Notes: generated from the letters alone by a model not told the origin. Numbered from the stretch's first letter, positions 14,601 to 27,374 are shown. The stretch: DNA of 64,000 nt from Aspidiotus rigidus (GCA_035079385.1 JAVHKY010000015.1:5766001-5830000); one strand, 5' to 3'. Numbers and translations are program-made.

Positions 14601-17600
14601 AAGCAACATAAATTTTGATCCAAAGAGATGAAAAATAATAAACAGAAAAATTTAATAATTAAAATTAGTAAAAATGTAAAATTAAATTTTGGTCCGAAAT
14701 AATTAATCTAAGAAACTAAAAATTTTTCGTCACAACTAAATCAAAAATTTAAATCATCAAAATTACGAAGAAAGTTAAAAAGACGAATAATAGAATTGAA
14801 ACAATCATGAAAAAACCAGTAAAATTTTCGAGACAATAAATCGAGTTTACAGCGACCGGTTTCGGACAGGCAATGCTGACCATCTTCAGGCAACTGAAGA
14901 AGATAGAGATGAACATAGAATATGAGAGGATGATGTCATCTTGTAGACAATCACGACGTGTGAGGATGGGAGAAATCGAGCAAGTACCGCGAAATAGGTG
15001 AGACAAAGGTGGCTGTTAAATCATTTAGAAGTTTTGCGCCGTGGGTTTTGTGCGCCGCAACTGTTTCAGCCTCCTCTAAATGGTTCGTTAATCTTCCTTT
15101 CGAATAATGGTGGAGAATTTTCCAAGAGACTTTTTCAAACCTATGTTCGGACTCCAAACAATGTTTTGCCATTGCCGATTCGGATGATTTTTTCGTGCTA
15201 AAAGCTGAACGATGATCTGCTAGGCGCGAAGAAAAGGATCTACCAGTTTGCCCAATATACACTGTTTGGCAGTCTGTAAAGGATAACTGGTACACTCCAA
15301 ACCGTTTTTCATGAGGAATTGGGTCCTTCAGGTTCAGAAGATTGTTGACTGTGATGATCGGACGAATAGCGACCTTGTAACCAAATTTCTTTAGTATGGA
15401 GGCCAGTTTATTAGAAGGAGAACCATAGTAGGGGAGGCTGATCCATTTAGAACAACGACTAGAATCTGGTTGCTGAGTAGGTTGAGACGTTAATATCATT
15501 TTCAGGAATCGATACGTTGTTCTAATTTATGGTTATTCATATCACACAAGAGGAGTGTATACCCGAAGGTGTAGCAAATTATATTGAACCACAAGAAAAT
15601 CAGCCGCTAAACGTTTTCGGTTAAACAACCATCATCGGAGCGTAAGCGAAAGCGACTGAATCCAACATCAACAAAGACAGAGGGAGTTAACCAGAAGATC
15701 ATGATTTAACCGCAGCGAGTCATCGAAGTTTGAATCATCCTCATATACTAGCTCAATCAGACCCTCTTCAGGAATGAACCCGTTTAGAACCGTGAAGTCT
15801 TCGTTATTCCGGTGTCGTATGATTTCTATATTTTCTAAAGCCAACCGTTTAAAATATGAGTTCTCCCTATGGAGGAGGATACCAGAGCCCTCCTTGAAAT
15901 TATGGCCACTCTCGAGTAGATGATCAGCAAAAGCCGACTCACCCAAATTATCCTTGTCCCACGCTTTTTTATGCTCCTCAATTCTTATTTGGAGTTGACG
16001 CCCGGTCATCCATATATAAATACCTGGCCAATCGTTGCAGGCTATACTGTATCCCACTTCGATCGACTGGAGGAATCGGGTCCTTCAATTTCACAAATAA
16101 ACTTTTTACAGTATTAATATTATAAAACGCCGGCCGGAACCAAAAAGGACCGAGTACCCGGCCCAACTTCAACGAAAACCTGCCCAAGTAAGGGAGTTTA
16201 ATCCAACGTTTTCTACTGTTATGCAAATCCCTAGGGAGGGAGGTGGTAGAATCGAGCCATCTTCTCGTAAGCCTAAATCAATGTCCACTCGAACTTGGTT
16301 CACTCTGGCCAGGTACTTAATCGTCCCTAGTTCCTTCTGGAAAGCATCCTGACTCAAGGGAATGCTAGTCAGTCGATGTATCAAACTATTGAAGGTAGCA
16401 ATCTTGTGTGCAGCGGGACAGAACGATGATCCATGGATTGTTATATCAGTCGAAGTTTCTTTTCTATAAATGCCAAATTCATGGACGCCATCTCTAATAA
16501 ATATGGACAAATCCAAGAAATTTATTAATAATCCGCCAACTTCCAGAGTAAATTTTATGGAAGGATATCGGCCATTTAAGTAAGAAAGGAACTCACTAAG
16601 GAGTTCCACTGGGCCAGTCCACGCGCACAATATGTCGTCTACATACCTATGCCAGTAAAAGACGTAATTTAGAAGTACCTGGCCCGAAGAAAACAATTCG
16701 ACTTCAAATCTGGACATGAAAACCTCCGATATTAATGAGCCCAAAGGGGACCCAATAGGGATCCCCACTTCTTCCGGGAATTCGAAAAATTTTTCCTCAA
16801 ATTTACAAAAATTGGGAGTCCAACAAACTCTCAGTAGGTCGAAGAATTCTACCAATTCCTCATGAGGGACACCAGTTTTTACAAGCAATTCGCCCATATG
16901 TTGGATTGCGACAGCCTTCGGGATGTGAGGAAATAATCCCACCACATTAAAGGAACATAAAATCGTTTCCTCAAGGGAGGCTTATATCCTTCAACCTCTC
17001 CGTCAACGAACCTGAGTTTAATACTGAGTGAGGGGAGGTATAATCTACTCGCGATTTGAACCATCTATCAATAAATTTAGCTAACAAATAAGTTGGCGAC
17101 GAGACAAATGACACGACCGGCCGCATTGGTACATCTTTTTTATGTACTTTGGGTAATCCATATAGGAGGGGAGGAACCGGGTTAGGCTCCAAGAGAGCTT
17201 TCTTTGTCCGAGGACTCTTAATAATCACACTACAATTATTAATAGTGTTCCTCACCTCTTTGATAAAACTGGGGAAACAGAAGAGGCTATTCTCCTTAGC
17301 GCCACATTGTTCCAGCACTTCATGAACCCCGGATACATAAGAGGACTTCTCCATAATCACTACGGCGTTGCTTTTATCCGCCTTGGTAAGGATTAAGCCC
17401 TCCTCCCTAACATTCCTCTTTAATCCTTTAATCACCTCACTACAGGCATTACTTATGCGGGGGAGGGGAGTGTTGCAAACTATTTCGGCGCATTTTTTTT
17501 GGATATTCACTCCAGGTCCAATTTTGACTGTCAGGTCAGCTACTACGTTAGCCAGTGTCTCTTGGTTCTTAAGGGGAGGGAGACCAAATTTCAACCCTTT

Positions 17601-20600
17601 CTCCAACAGGTATAACTCATCACTATCAAACTGAACTTTACTATAATCAATAATGCGTGGCTGGAATTGCTGGGTAAAATCATCTCCAGGACGGTCTTTT
17701 TTCTCAGCCGTAGCCTTTAAACTCTGGAGGGAGGCAAGTTTACGAGTTTTCTTTTCTTTCAAATTCCGTTCAAAATCGCGACAGTCACCATTAACGGATA
17801 CTATAAATGAATCTAACTCACCAGGGTGAAGAAGGCATGAAAGCCTTGAGTGAACCAGCAGATTAAGGCCTCGATTCTACCACCTCCCTCGCTCGGGATT
17901 TGCATAACAGTAGAAAATGTTGGATTAAACTCCCTTACTTGGGCAGGTTTTCGTTGAAGTTGGGCCGGGTACTCGGTCCTTTTGGGTTCCGGCCGGTGTT
18001 TTATAATATTAATACTGTAAAAAGTTTAGATGTGAAATTGAAGGACCCGATTCCTCCAGTCGAGCGAAGTGGGGTATACAGTATAGCCTGCAACGATTGC
18101 CCGCAGGTATTTATATAGGGATGACTGGGCGTCAGCTCCAAATAAGAATTGAGGAGCATAAAAAAGCGTGGGAGAAGGGTAATTTGGGTGAGTCGGCTTT
18201 CGCTGATCATCTACTCGAGAATGGCCATAAATTCAAGGAAGGCTCTGGTATCCTCCTCCATAGGGAGAACTCATATTTTAAACGGTTGGCTTTAGAAAAT
18301 ATAGAAATCATACGACACCGGAATAACGAAGACTTCACTTTTTTAAACAGGTAGGGTCTGATTGAGCTAGTATATGAGAATGATTCAAACTTCGATGACT
18401 TGCTGGTTAAATCATGATCTTCTGGTTAACTCCCTCTGTCTTTGTTGATGTTGGATTCAGTCGCTTTCGTTTACGCTCCGATGATGGTTGTTTAACCGAA
18501 AACGTTTAGCGGCTGATTTTCTTGTGGTTCAATATAATTTGCTACACCTTCGGGTGTACACTCCTCTTGTGTATCATTTTCAGGCTTTTCCCTTCTTACC
18601 ATCTTAGCGACGTCGACATGGAGACCATTGTGTGATACAATAGACTGAACGATAGAGATTTCAGAATCACGAGCCAAAGCGGAAAGCGGGAGGGAGAGAA
18701 GGCGGTGAATGGCAGAGTTCAAGGCGGTCATCTTATGGGCTCTCGGATGCAGAGAACGATTGTAGATAGAAACTCCCGTAAAAGTACTCTTCCTGTGTTG
18801 CCTGAAACAACGAGAATTTTCACGTTCTCACCCAATCAGATCGAACAGAGGGCTCCAGCCGGCCTCTCACCGCGAGCTCACGGCAGACAACAATCTTCCT
18901 GTTACCCTTCCCTACCTCGCGTGTCTCCACGGGAAATTTTTCGGATTTGTTCGCCTCTATTGAACAGGGGGTCCTACCCGATCTCCCACCGCAAGCTCAT
19001 GACCGAAGACAGACTTCAGAGTAACCTTGCCACCTTGGCGTGAAACAACGAGATTTTTGTGAATTTGCCCTATTACGGGGCCTATTCCATCTCTCACCGC
19101 GAGCTCATAACGAAAGACGAGCTTCACAGTATCACTCCCTCCCTCAAGTGAATGGATCAGAATTTTCTCGCATCCGCCTGCCCCTGTCGAACACGGGGCT
19201 TTGGTCGTCTCTCATCACGAGCTCATGACGAAAGACGAGCTTCACAGTATCACTCCCTCCCTCGCCTGGACGTACGAGAATTTTCTCGCATCCGTCTGCC
19301 TCTGTCAAACACAGGGGTCTTGATCGTTCTCTTACCGCGAGCTTATGACGAAAGTCGAGCTTGACGGTATCATTCTCTCCTCCGGGTGAAACCACGAGAA
19401 ATCCGGTGAAGGGGGTTGGCGTTTCTCTCACCCTCTCCCCCTTGTGATTCGTTCAAACAAAAAAACTTCAATACAAACTCCTACAAACAATGTACAAACG
19501 ATTGAGCCGGTTCCCGACTTCTAATTCGATGAAGGGGGGTGGGCACGTCTCCCACCCCTCCCCCTTGTGATTTGTTCAAAAATAAGGGTTGTACAAGCAA
19601 AAAAACGTCAATACAAACCCCTACAAACAATATAGAAATGAAGAAAGTTTTGTTTTTCCGTGACAAACAGATATCAATTTAAATGAGACATCCAGTACTG
19701 ATCTTGTTGGCGCGTGCTTTTTCCTTTTTTCAGTTCATATCTGGTCACCTCTCTCTTTGTAATTTTACTTTATTTCAGTACGTTTCCTGATGATGACGAT
19801 GAGGTGCGTCGAAACGTCGAGTTGTTTTTGAATAATAAAGGTGGCAACAAAAGCAAACTGTCTCATTTAAAAATTAGAAATGATTGAGCCAGTTCCCGAC
19901 TCCTAATTCGGTGAAGGTGGGGGGGGGCTGGAATATCTCCACCCCCTTGCGATTCATTCAAAAATAAGAGTAGCACAAAGTCGATACAAACCCCTACAAA
20001 CAAAATACGAACGATTGAGCCGGTTCCCGACTTCTGATTTAGCGGAAGGGGGTGGGCATGTCTCCCACCCCTCCCCCTTGTGATTTGTTCAAAAATAAGG
20101 GTACTACAAACAAAAAAACTTCAATACAAACCCTTACAAACAAAATACACACGATTGAGCCGGTTCCGACTTCTGATTCGGTGAGGGGTGGGTGGGCATG
20201 TCTCCCACCCCCTCCCCCTTGTAATTTGTTTAAAAATAAGGGTTGTACAAGCAAAAAAACGTCAATACAAACCCCTACAAAAAATATAGAAACGATCAGC
20301 CGGTTCCAGACTCCTGATTCGGTGAAGGGGGGCTTACGACATTGACCTGGTTTCCGCGGTCTGCTCCCACAACTAGAACCGTTTCTTTCAGGTCAGAGTA
20401 GCAAATCAATTCTACACTTTACAGAAAAACACCTGAGTCATGTGTATGATTGTATATCCATACAGCATCTTAGACCACGGTACTATTCTAGTTATTCTAA
20501 ATAGTAGAAAAAGAGCTAATAATTTCCTAGCCTAGTTTAATGGAGGGTGTAGCAGTGAAGCGTCCTCTTACATTGTAGTTTAGGCCTTAAAAGCCTAATA

Positions 20601-23600
20601 TTACATTACTTATCTTAGGTTTAGTATTTTCCCAGTGCCCAATTAGATTTAGAATTATTTCAAATACTAATACGCATGGTCTGAGCTTAGAATTTTCCAC
20701 GACTTCACAGTTTTTGATGGTTTCCAGTTCAAAATTTCCCTTTAAGCCTCGCACGTAAAGCGAAATAAAAATATCAATCGACTCTCAAAGACGTAAATAT
20801 GCTTATATACATAGTGTGCCATCACGAGTATCAATTGACGTCATCAATGAACGTCATAATCGCATCAAAACAATAAAATGCAGTAGAAGACTGAAGCTAG
20901 AGGTTGTTATTTACAGTTCACACGGTCGTCGTCCCAGGTAAAAACTTGCAGGCTGTGCGTACTCGTATTTTGTCAATTTTAAATCGACAAGTGGCTTTCT
21001 TTTTCGCGAGCTCTAATTGATTGGATGAAAATAAAGATGTGGATAGAGAATATATCCTCTCCTAAAACCTAAATTTTGTCACCTACTTTCAAACTCCTTC
21101 CTTTTAATCTACTCGCGCGGTACTTCAGAGCAAAACTATTTCGTACATTTTGATTATGACGATACTTGAATACAAAGACACTTCGACATTGTTAACGAAC
21201 TTCCCTCCGCACCTTAAGTCACACTTTCTTCTTCGTATAGAATTAAAAGTTTGTCATTCGATCTTCTTTCCAATATTCACGACGTTTTAATAGGCTTCAT
21301 GAATTCTGCTCGAAGGGAATGAGAAATTCTCAAACTAGGCCTAAATAATATCGTAATATTCAAAAGCCATTAATCTAAATCAATCATACACGTATTCCTG
21401 CGATGAACTTAATATGATTTGACTTAGGCCTACATAATATGCACTCGGTATAACTCTGCCCTTGGCTCAATCATCCAGTTTACAGATCTTACTATGATAA
21501 TATCACAATTGTATAAACCGTGTCGGAATATAATGCTTTTTTTTAAATATTTCCTCTGGGCCTGAATTGAACAATTGGGTCCATAATAATAATTTAAAAT
21601 TTTGTCCTATTTCTTTCTCCAAATAAGTGCTCGAGGTTTTACAATAATTATTCGTGGCTCGAATGAAGGATCCTATATTGCTCGAAGCATATGCAGGGTG
21701 TTCAATACATGAAAATCGAAGAACTATCAGTTATTTTTCACTCCGATTCTACCGTATTAGCAATTAGGTAATGTCAAACTTTTGATAGAACTTTTCTAAT
21801 CATGAGACTCTCTTTTTTCAAAGATGAGTGCAACAGTAATCCGTTTTCGAACAATGAGCGCAATTCTACGTACAATATACTTTAAATAAATCTTCTCTAA
21901 TTGAAATAATGTACCGCATCGAGTCTGTAATAGACAAAATTCACTCAAGGATGACGTCGTTCAGTGTTTTCTATAACTATACAAAGTAACGTAGACACGA
22001 GAGTCAGTAAATAGAGGAAGTATTCCTATATCCCGACTTTGATCTTATACAAATTGTTCGTCTTATTGCGCGAGATAGAAATATTAAAGTGGTGCACACA
22101 CATTTTAGTTTACCTATTCAAACTCAATAGAGCCGTCATAATTGTTTGTATACAAAAACGTGCTTTTCTGAACGTAACTCGGATGAAAAATGACTTTGAA
22201 AATACGAGGAAAAAATCTGGCATTGCTTCTAGTATATTAGGTACATAATAGTCGTAGATCACACGCACTCACTGTCGCGATTTCCAGAATCACACGTTCT
22301 CTCCTCTTGGTTGGATACGATAAATCTGAGAAACGCCTCGCTAGGAGAGAGGGTTCTAAATATTGGTAAAACGTTTACATCTTCAGTTTACGACAAATGC
22401 CCCTATTCTAGAAGGTACCTACAATTCCTATTTTATACATTGTCGTTTCGTTCGAAAAAACTCCGTGCTTTGGGCATGCAGATTACTCCATCATTACTCG
22501 AAACATGAAATTATGTGAAACGCTCCCTTCTGGATTGATAATCACAAAGAGTGTAATTCACAAAAGTATCAGCCTGACCACTTCAACTGTAATGACTTGA
22601 CTTTGGTTTTTGTCACATTTGATTATGTCATCAGTGACCATGGCCACATTTAGGGCGAATTCAGGGACGGAAAACACGGGCGGGAGCTAACATGTCTCCT
22701 CCAGAGATATGCTTGCTTACCTACGTCACTTCGATATTGATTCATGATGACGCCATAGTAACGTCCCTCTCCCAACGGATTTCTCAACTTAATGTAAGCC
22801 TAGTATTCTGTATGTCAGGCTTACTAACTTACGGGCTCACTTGTTCCTACATGAGAGTATTAGTATAACCTAGTACAGCTTTTTTATAGCGGGGAACCCG
22901 CCATCTCTATTGTTTGGGGGTATCTTTAGGAAATTTCCGCGACCACGTCTGACGTTGATGACGTCATCAACCTAAGATTACAGGACTTGGAGATATTTCT
23001 ACTTCCAAAAAAAGTTCTGCGCATACAAATGCGAGAGCATTGGCGTTCAACTTCTAACTTTAGGTGCCTCCTTCGCCACGGGTCACGTAGCTTGCGGATT
23101 CACTTTAATACTTTTGGGCGCTTCCAGTGTGAAAGTTTTAATAATTGTCGCTGGTATAGGGTGCAGTCAGAACTTTCTTTAGTCACTGAATTTTTTCAAA
23201 ATGCTGTACTTCAGATCATGACTTCTGAAATGCGGTTTACCTATTGTGACATATTTGAAGGTTTCAGTCAATACTTCTCGTTCTGATTGAGGGACGAAAG
23301 TCTCTAATCTGAGTGAATTTAGCGCAAACTCTTAAGTAACTGGTAACTCCTTTCTGCCCCAACCGGTATAGCCTGAGAGGGAGGGGGGAAAGCCTGTGAC
23401 GTCACAGCTTAGCCTTGTGACGTCATACAGACCAGTTTTTTTCCAAGTCCTCCTCCTATCATATATAGCTTGAGGGGAGGGGCGAGCCTGTGACGTCACA
23501 GTTTGATGACATCATAGGTTAGCCTTGTGACGTCATATAGACCAGGTTTTTTTCAAGTCCGCTTCCTATCATATACCGGGTGGGGCAGAAAGATGTTATA

Positions 23601-24943
23601 AATCTGTCGTAGCGCGAAAACACAGAACGTTTAGACGTATACGAATTTTGTATCTCAATTTTATCTTCAATCTGATCCATATCCGAAGTTTCTACGACTT
23701 TTCTGAGCCGAGTTATGGACCAAAATGTGACAAAAATTGCCCAATGTGCCAAGATTTCCAAAATAAAAAATTGAAACATCCTCAACTTCCAAGCTTCATA
23801 GGGTTATTTAGATATTTTTTTCGGAATCAACGTTAAATTTCACTTTTAAATCGGATAAAATATGGAAGTTTGAACAATTTTCAATTTTTGAGATTTTTGG
23901 CATATTTTGATCCATAACTCGGCTCAGAAATGTCGTAGAAAGTTGAGTGGGGGCGTAAATTGAAGATACAATTGAGATACAAATTTCATAGATTCAATGT
24001 GTGCATCTAATCTTTCGCGTTTTTGAGCTGGAGTGAATTTAGTTCAAACTCCCATTTAATTGGTAACATCTTTTTGCCCCACCCGGTATAGCTTAAGGGA
24101 GGGCGAGCCTGTGACGTCACAGTTCAATGAAGTCATAGGTTAGCCTTGTGACGTCATATAGACCAGGTCTCTTTCAAGTCCCCCTCCTATCACATGTAGC
24201 TCTTAGGTTCGGATCTGTGACGACACAGTTTGATGAAGTCATCGGTCAGCCTTGTGATGTCACAATCTGACGACGACATAGATCAGTTTTTAACAGAGAA
24301 CCTGTTCTATGGATCGAATTTGTTTTAGGAATGAAGTTTATATACCTATTTGGGAAACCGCTATTAAAAAAAGGCACTATCAATTCGACTTCTAGGGTAG
24401 TGTGGAACTGAATTGTAAAAATACCAATTTTCCTAAATCTCTTTCTATCATATATTATGACAAGGATTCAAAATTTTTCAAGTCCTTCCTATCATACGAA
24501 GAAAGAAAGAAACTAAATAAATTGATAAATTGATAAATTAATAAATTAATTGATTGATTAAATTAATTTATTTACTAGTTGAATAACAAATAAATAAATA
24601 AACATAAGTCCCCCACTTATCATTCCCCATATCTAGTTCAAGAAAAGTAAAAAAATTTTTCAAAGTCCATTTGGGCCAGACGTCAGACGGCAAATTTTTC
24701 AAAAAAAAGCCATAGTTAAAATTTTACTTTTTTTCTTGAGCTATATATGATAGGAGGGCAATGATAAGAGGGAAACTTGGCTTCATTTATTTATTTTATT
24801 TATTTTATTTATTTTATTTATTTTATTTATTTTATTTATTTTATTTATTTTATTTATTTTATTTATTTTATTTATTTTATTTATTTTATTTATTTTATTT
24901 ATTTTATTTATTTTATTTATTTTATTTATTTTATTTATTTATT

Positions 24944-24982
<39 letters not shown>

Positions 24983-27374
24983 TTTGTGACGCGATCTGAG
25001 AAACCCCGCCACTTGTCAGAAAATGAAAATAGAGTATTTTCTAGCGGGCTGCCGTTCACTGCCACTAGACCGCGTTATAGTAGTTGAACTATGTTGAAAT
25101 TTCGTAAATACGTTACCAAATGTATCTACCATGAGTTCATCACATAATTAGGAAATCTGTAAAATTCGGTTTTCCGACAACTTAAAAAAACAAGCCCCAC
25201 TATTTTCCAAAACATGTCGACTTGTTGCGTTCGGGCGCCCAGGTTTCTTCCCACGGAAAATGTGTTTTGGCTAGTCCATACACTAGATTGATGATCAAAA
25301 GCCGGCCCGAATTCAGGCCGATCATCCGCAAGTTACCGCAAGGAGCGCTAGCAAAATGCGTAGTCCGTTCTAGTGATGGGCGATAGTCGATAGTTTCACG
25401 CTATCGATAGTCCCGATAGTTTTCCCAGGGTACTATCGCCACTATTGATAGTCCCGATAGTTTTTCATAGATGAGATATGTCGATCAAGAGAAAAGTACC
25501 TTTGTCACATGTGAGATAGCTATCTTTCTCCTGATCGTTGTTTTTTCTCAAAAACTCTTCAAGAAACCAATGATGAAAGCGGCTTGAAAAAATCATAAAA
25601 ATGTGGTTTCATGTTGCCATCAGCTTTTCAGCCATTCCTAATGCTGAAATTCGACTTCCTTTCTCTTTCTTTCTGTTATCACTATCAATTTGTACCACCA
25701 ATGCAAAGTTTCATGTAGCATACATTTTCGACGAATGTAGCTTGTGCCAAGCCGTTTACGCGTCGGTATTTACTGCCATACTCGGAGTAAGAGTGATGCC
25801 GCGGGATTCCAAAATATTTTCGTACTTCTTGGACTTGTAAAATTTTTCATTTTAATTTCTAGGACTTGGAAATATTTTCAACTGTTGGACTTTGAAATAT
25901 TTCCAATTGTTGAACTTTGAAATATTTTCAACTGCTGGACTTAAAAACATTTTCAACTGTAGGACTTTGAATTATTTTCAAATTGTGAGACTTTGAACAG
26001 TTGAAAATATTTCAAAGTCCCACAATTTGAAAATACAGTCGAACCTTGCCAAGTCGAACCACTGGGGCCGAGTAAATTAGTTCGATTTATCTATGGTTTG
26101 TTTTATAAAGAATTCGATTTCTGGAGGAGACAATCCGATTTAGCAAAAATTCGATTTATGAAGGGCGGAATTCGATTTGAGTATGAAAACGCAAAAATTT
26201 GGAACAAACAATATGTGATAATACAGAATTTAACTTATCAATTGTAGATTCACACCTCAACGAACGTTCGATTTGTAAAGTCTTTTCAATTACAACGTAC
26301 GAAAAATAAAGGTTTTACTTTCCATCATAAGATGCATAGTCGAAACGTTCGATTTGTAGAAGTTTTTCCAATACAACGTACGAACTATAGGGGTTTTTTC
26401 TCCTCAAAGCAGGCTCTAAAAAAATCAATTCATCTAAACTTTGTTGTGTTTATGAAGGTAAAAATACATGCATTTTGGTATTTTGGGACCGGGACTTGAA
26501 CACTTGTTCGAAATATGCTAAAATTCGGTTTATCAATGTTCGACTTAGCAAGGTTCGACTGTAATCCCAAGTTATTTCAAAGTCCCACAATTTGAAAATA
26601 ATTCCAAGTCCAACAGTTAGAAATATTTCAATGTCCAACACTTGAAAATATTTCCAAGTCCAAGAATAACAATTGAAAATATTTCAAAGGCCAACAGATA
26701 AAAAAATTTCCAAGTCCTAGAAATGAAAAATTTTACAAGTCCAAGAAGAATGAAAATGTTTCCCAAGTCCCGCGGCATCACTCTTACTCCGAGTATGGCA
26801 GTAAATACCGACGCGTGAACGACTCCGCACAAGCTACATTCGTCGAAAATGTACGTTAAATGAAACTTCGCACCACCAATTTCCTGATTTTGATAAGAAA
26901 AAGAAAAAATTCCAGATAGTACTATCGCCATTTTTTTTTTTTTAGCAAAACTATCGTTAATCTCGTCTCGATAGTTTTTGGAAAAAACTATCGATACTAT
27001 CGATAGTCTATCGATAGTTCCGATAACTAGTCCGTTCAACAGAAATAGAACTTTCGCCGAATCTGAGAACGGGACATGCTGAGTATATTGCAGCCGAAAA
27101 TTTCAGCTTCGGTTTTTGGCTCAATTCAGCTGGTTTGTGTTCATTTCCATTGGATGACTGCTTTACAGGGTTCTATGCTGAACGGCTGAACTAAACCGAA
27201 ACCAATCTTTCCTATCTTTAACAATTCTTTGTCAAAACCAGTCTGGCTTAGAGTGGAGATGGTGAGGGTGTGTGTGTCTTATTGAGAGAACAATTCATTG
27301 AATAAATTGGAGTACTGGAGTAAAGCTCAGTAGAGATGAAAAGTCGTGTGTTGTTTATACGCGGCTGCTTAAGC

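Larger units (their letters stand above)
15507..18571 (-). mobile_element. PLE-A, Penelope-like element with inverted 3'-end copy
   Basis: A 3065-bp insertion in PLE-B bounded by the 13-bp duplication tatcattttcagg (15494-15506 and 18572-18584). The minus strand carries RT plus GIY-YIG (17830-15668). The 5' side ends in a second, inverted copy of the element's own 3' end (17868-18571, matching 15543-16258). Left of the repeat, 15507-15542 is unique. Partial tail inversions at the 5' end are known for PLEs. The coding region is dead through frameshifts. Confidence 0.9.
14475..18795 (-). mobile_element. PLE-B, a truncated Penelope-like element split by PLE-A
   Basis: Minus-strand PLE in two pieces. 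The RT C-terminal piece is at 18795-18585 and the linker plus GIY-YIG endonuclease at 15493-14951, followed by a 3' region with a hammerhead-like motif (14850-14895). The pieces become adjacent when 15507-18571 is removed together with one 13-bp repeat. It sits in the right arm of the foldback element. The outer boundaries (near 14475 and 18795) are approximate and no target duplication was found for it. Its protein differs clearly from PLE-A, C and D. Confidence 0.78.
18800..20300. repeat. Right arm tandem repeats of the foldback element
   Basis: Inverted counterpart of 13380-14330. The inner ~115-bp units (ctcaccgcgagctcatgac, cagtatcactccctccc) run to about 19440. Outer ~115-120 bp units (ttgagccggttcccgactt, tcccacccctcccccttgtg) run to 20300. 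There are more outer units here than in the left arm. One outer unit is split by a 233-bp insertion at 19642-19874. Confidence 0.82.
13344..20347. mobile_element. 7-kb foldback DNA element with tandem-repeat arms
   Basis: The element begins GGTCAAAGTCG and ends CGACATTGACC, an imperfect terminal inverted repeat that continues inward (gaatcaggagtc, ggaaccggct). An 11-bp duplication tggtttccgcg lies at 13333-13343 and 20348-20358. Removing the element restores the LINE reading frame (YGFRG-LLPQ). The arms are made of two families of ~110-120 bp tandem units, inverted between sides, with the orientation flip near 14330. No transposase was found. The interior is occupied by a PLE inserted into the right arm. 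Architecture resembles Foldback/Galileo-type or MULE-like foldback elements; superfamily uncertain. Confidence 0.85.

Noticed and set aside
18492..18584. C-terminal extension PEGVANYIEPQ in a PLE-B open frame
   Set aside because: It is read from the inverted PLE-A terminus beyond the insertion point, so the extension is a chimera and not a domain.
13344..20347. Possible CRISPR-like array in the ~115-bp repeats
   Set aside because: The repeats are contiguous diverged units without unique spacers, in inverted arms of a eukaryotic foldback element.
22039..22508. Two adjacent plus-strand open frames of 65-69 codons
   Set aside because: No motif, no splice-supported continuation and they lie within the transporter's intron 4.
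23397..24156. TGACGTCA sites as a regulatory module of the transporter gene
   Set aside because: The sites recur because they are part of a tandem repeat. No evidence of function could be seen, so they are annotated as repeat only.
24761..25087. Long open frames of repeating FYLFYL and YFIYFI
   Set aside because: They translate a TTTAT/TTTA microsatellite; no codon bias or domain.
25601..27039. Two conserved-looking proteins sharing ECSLC and ILGVRVMPRD on opposite strands
   Set aside because: They are the two inverted arms of one foldback element, so their similarity reflects DNA palindromy, not protein conservation.
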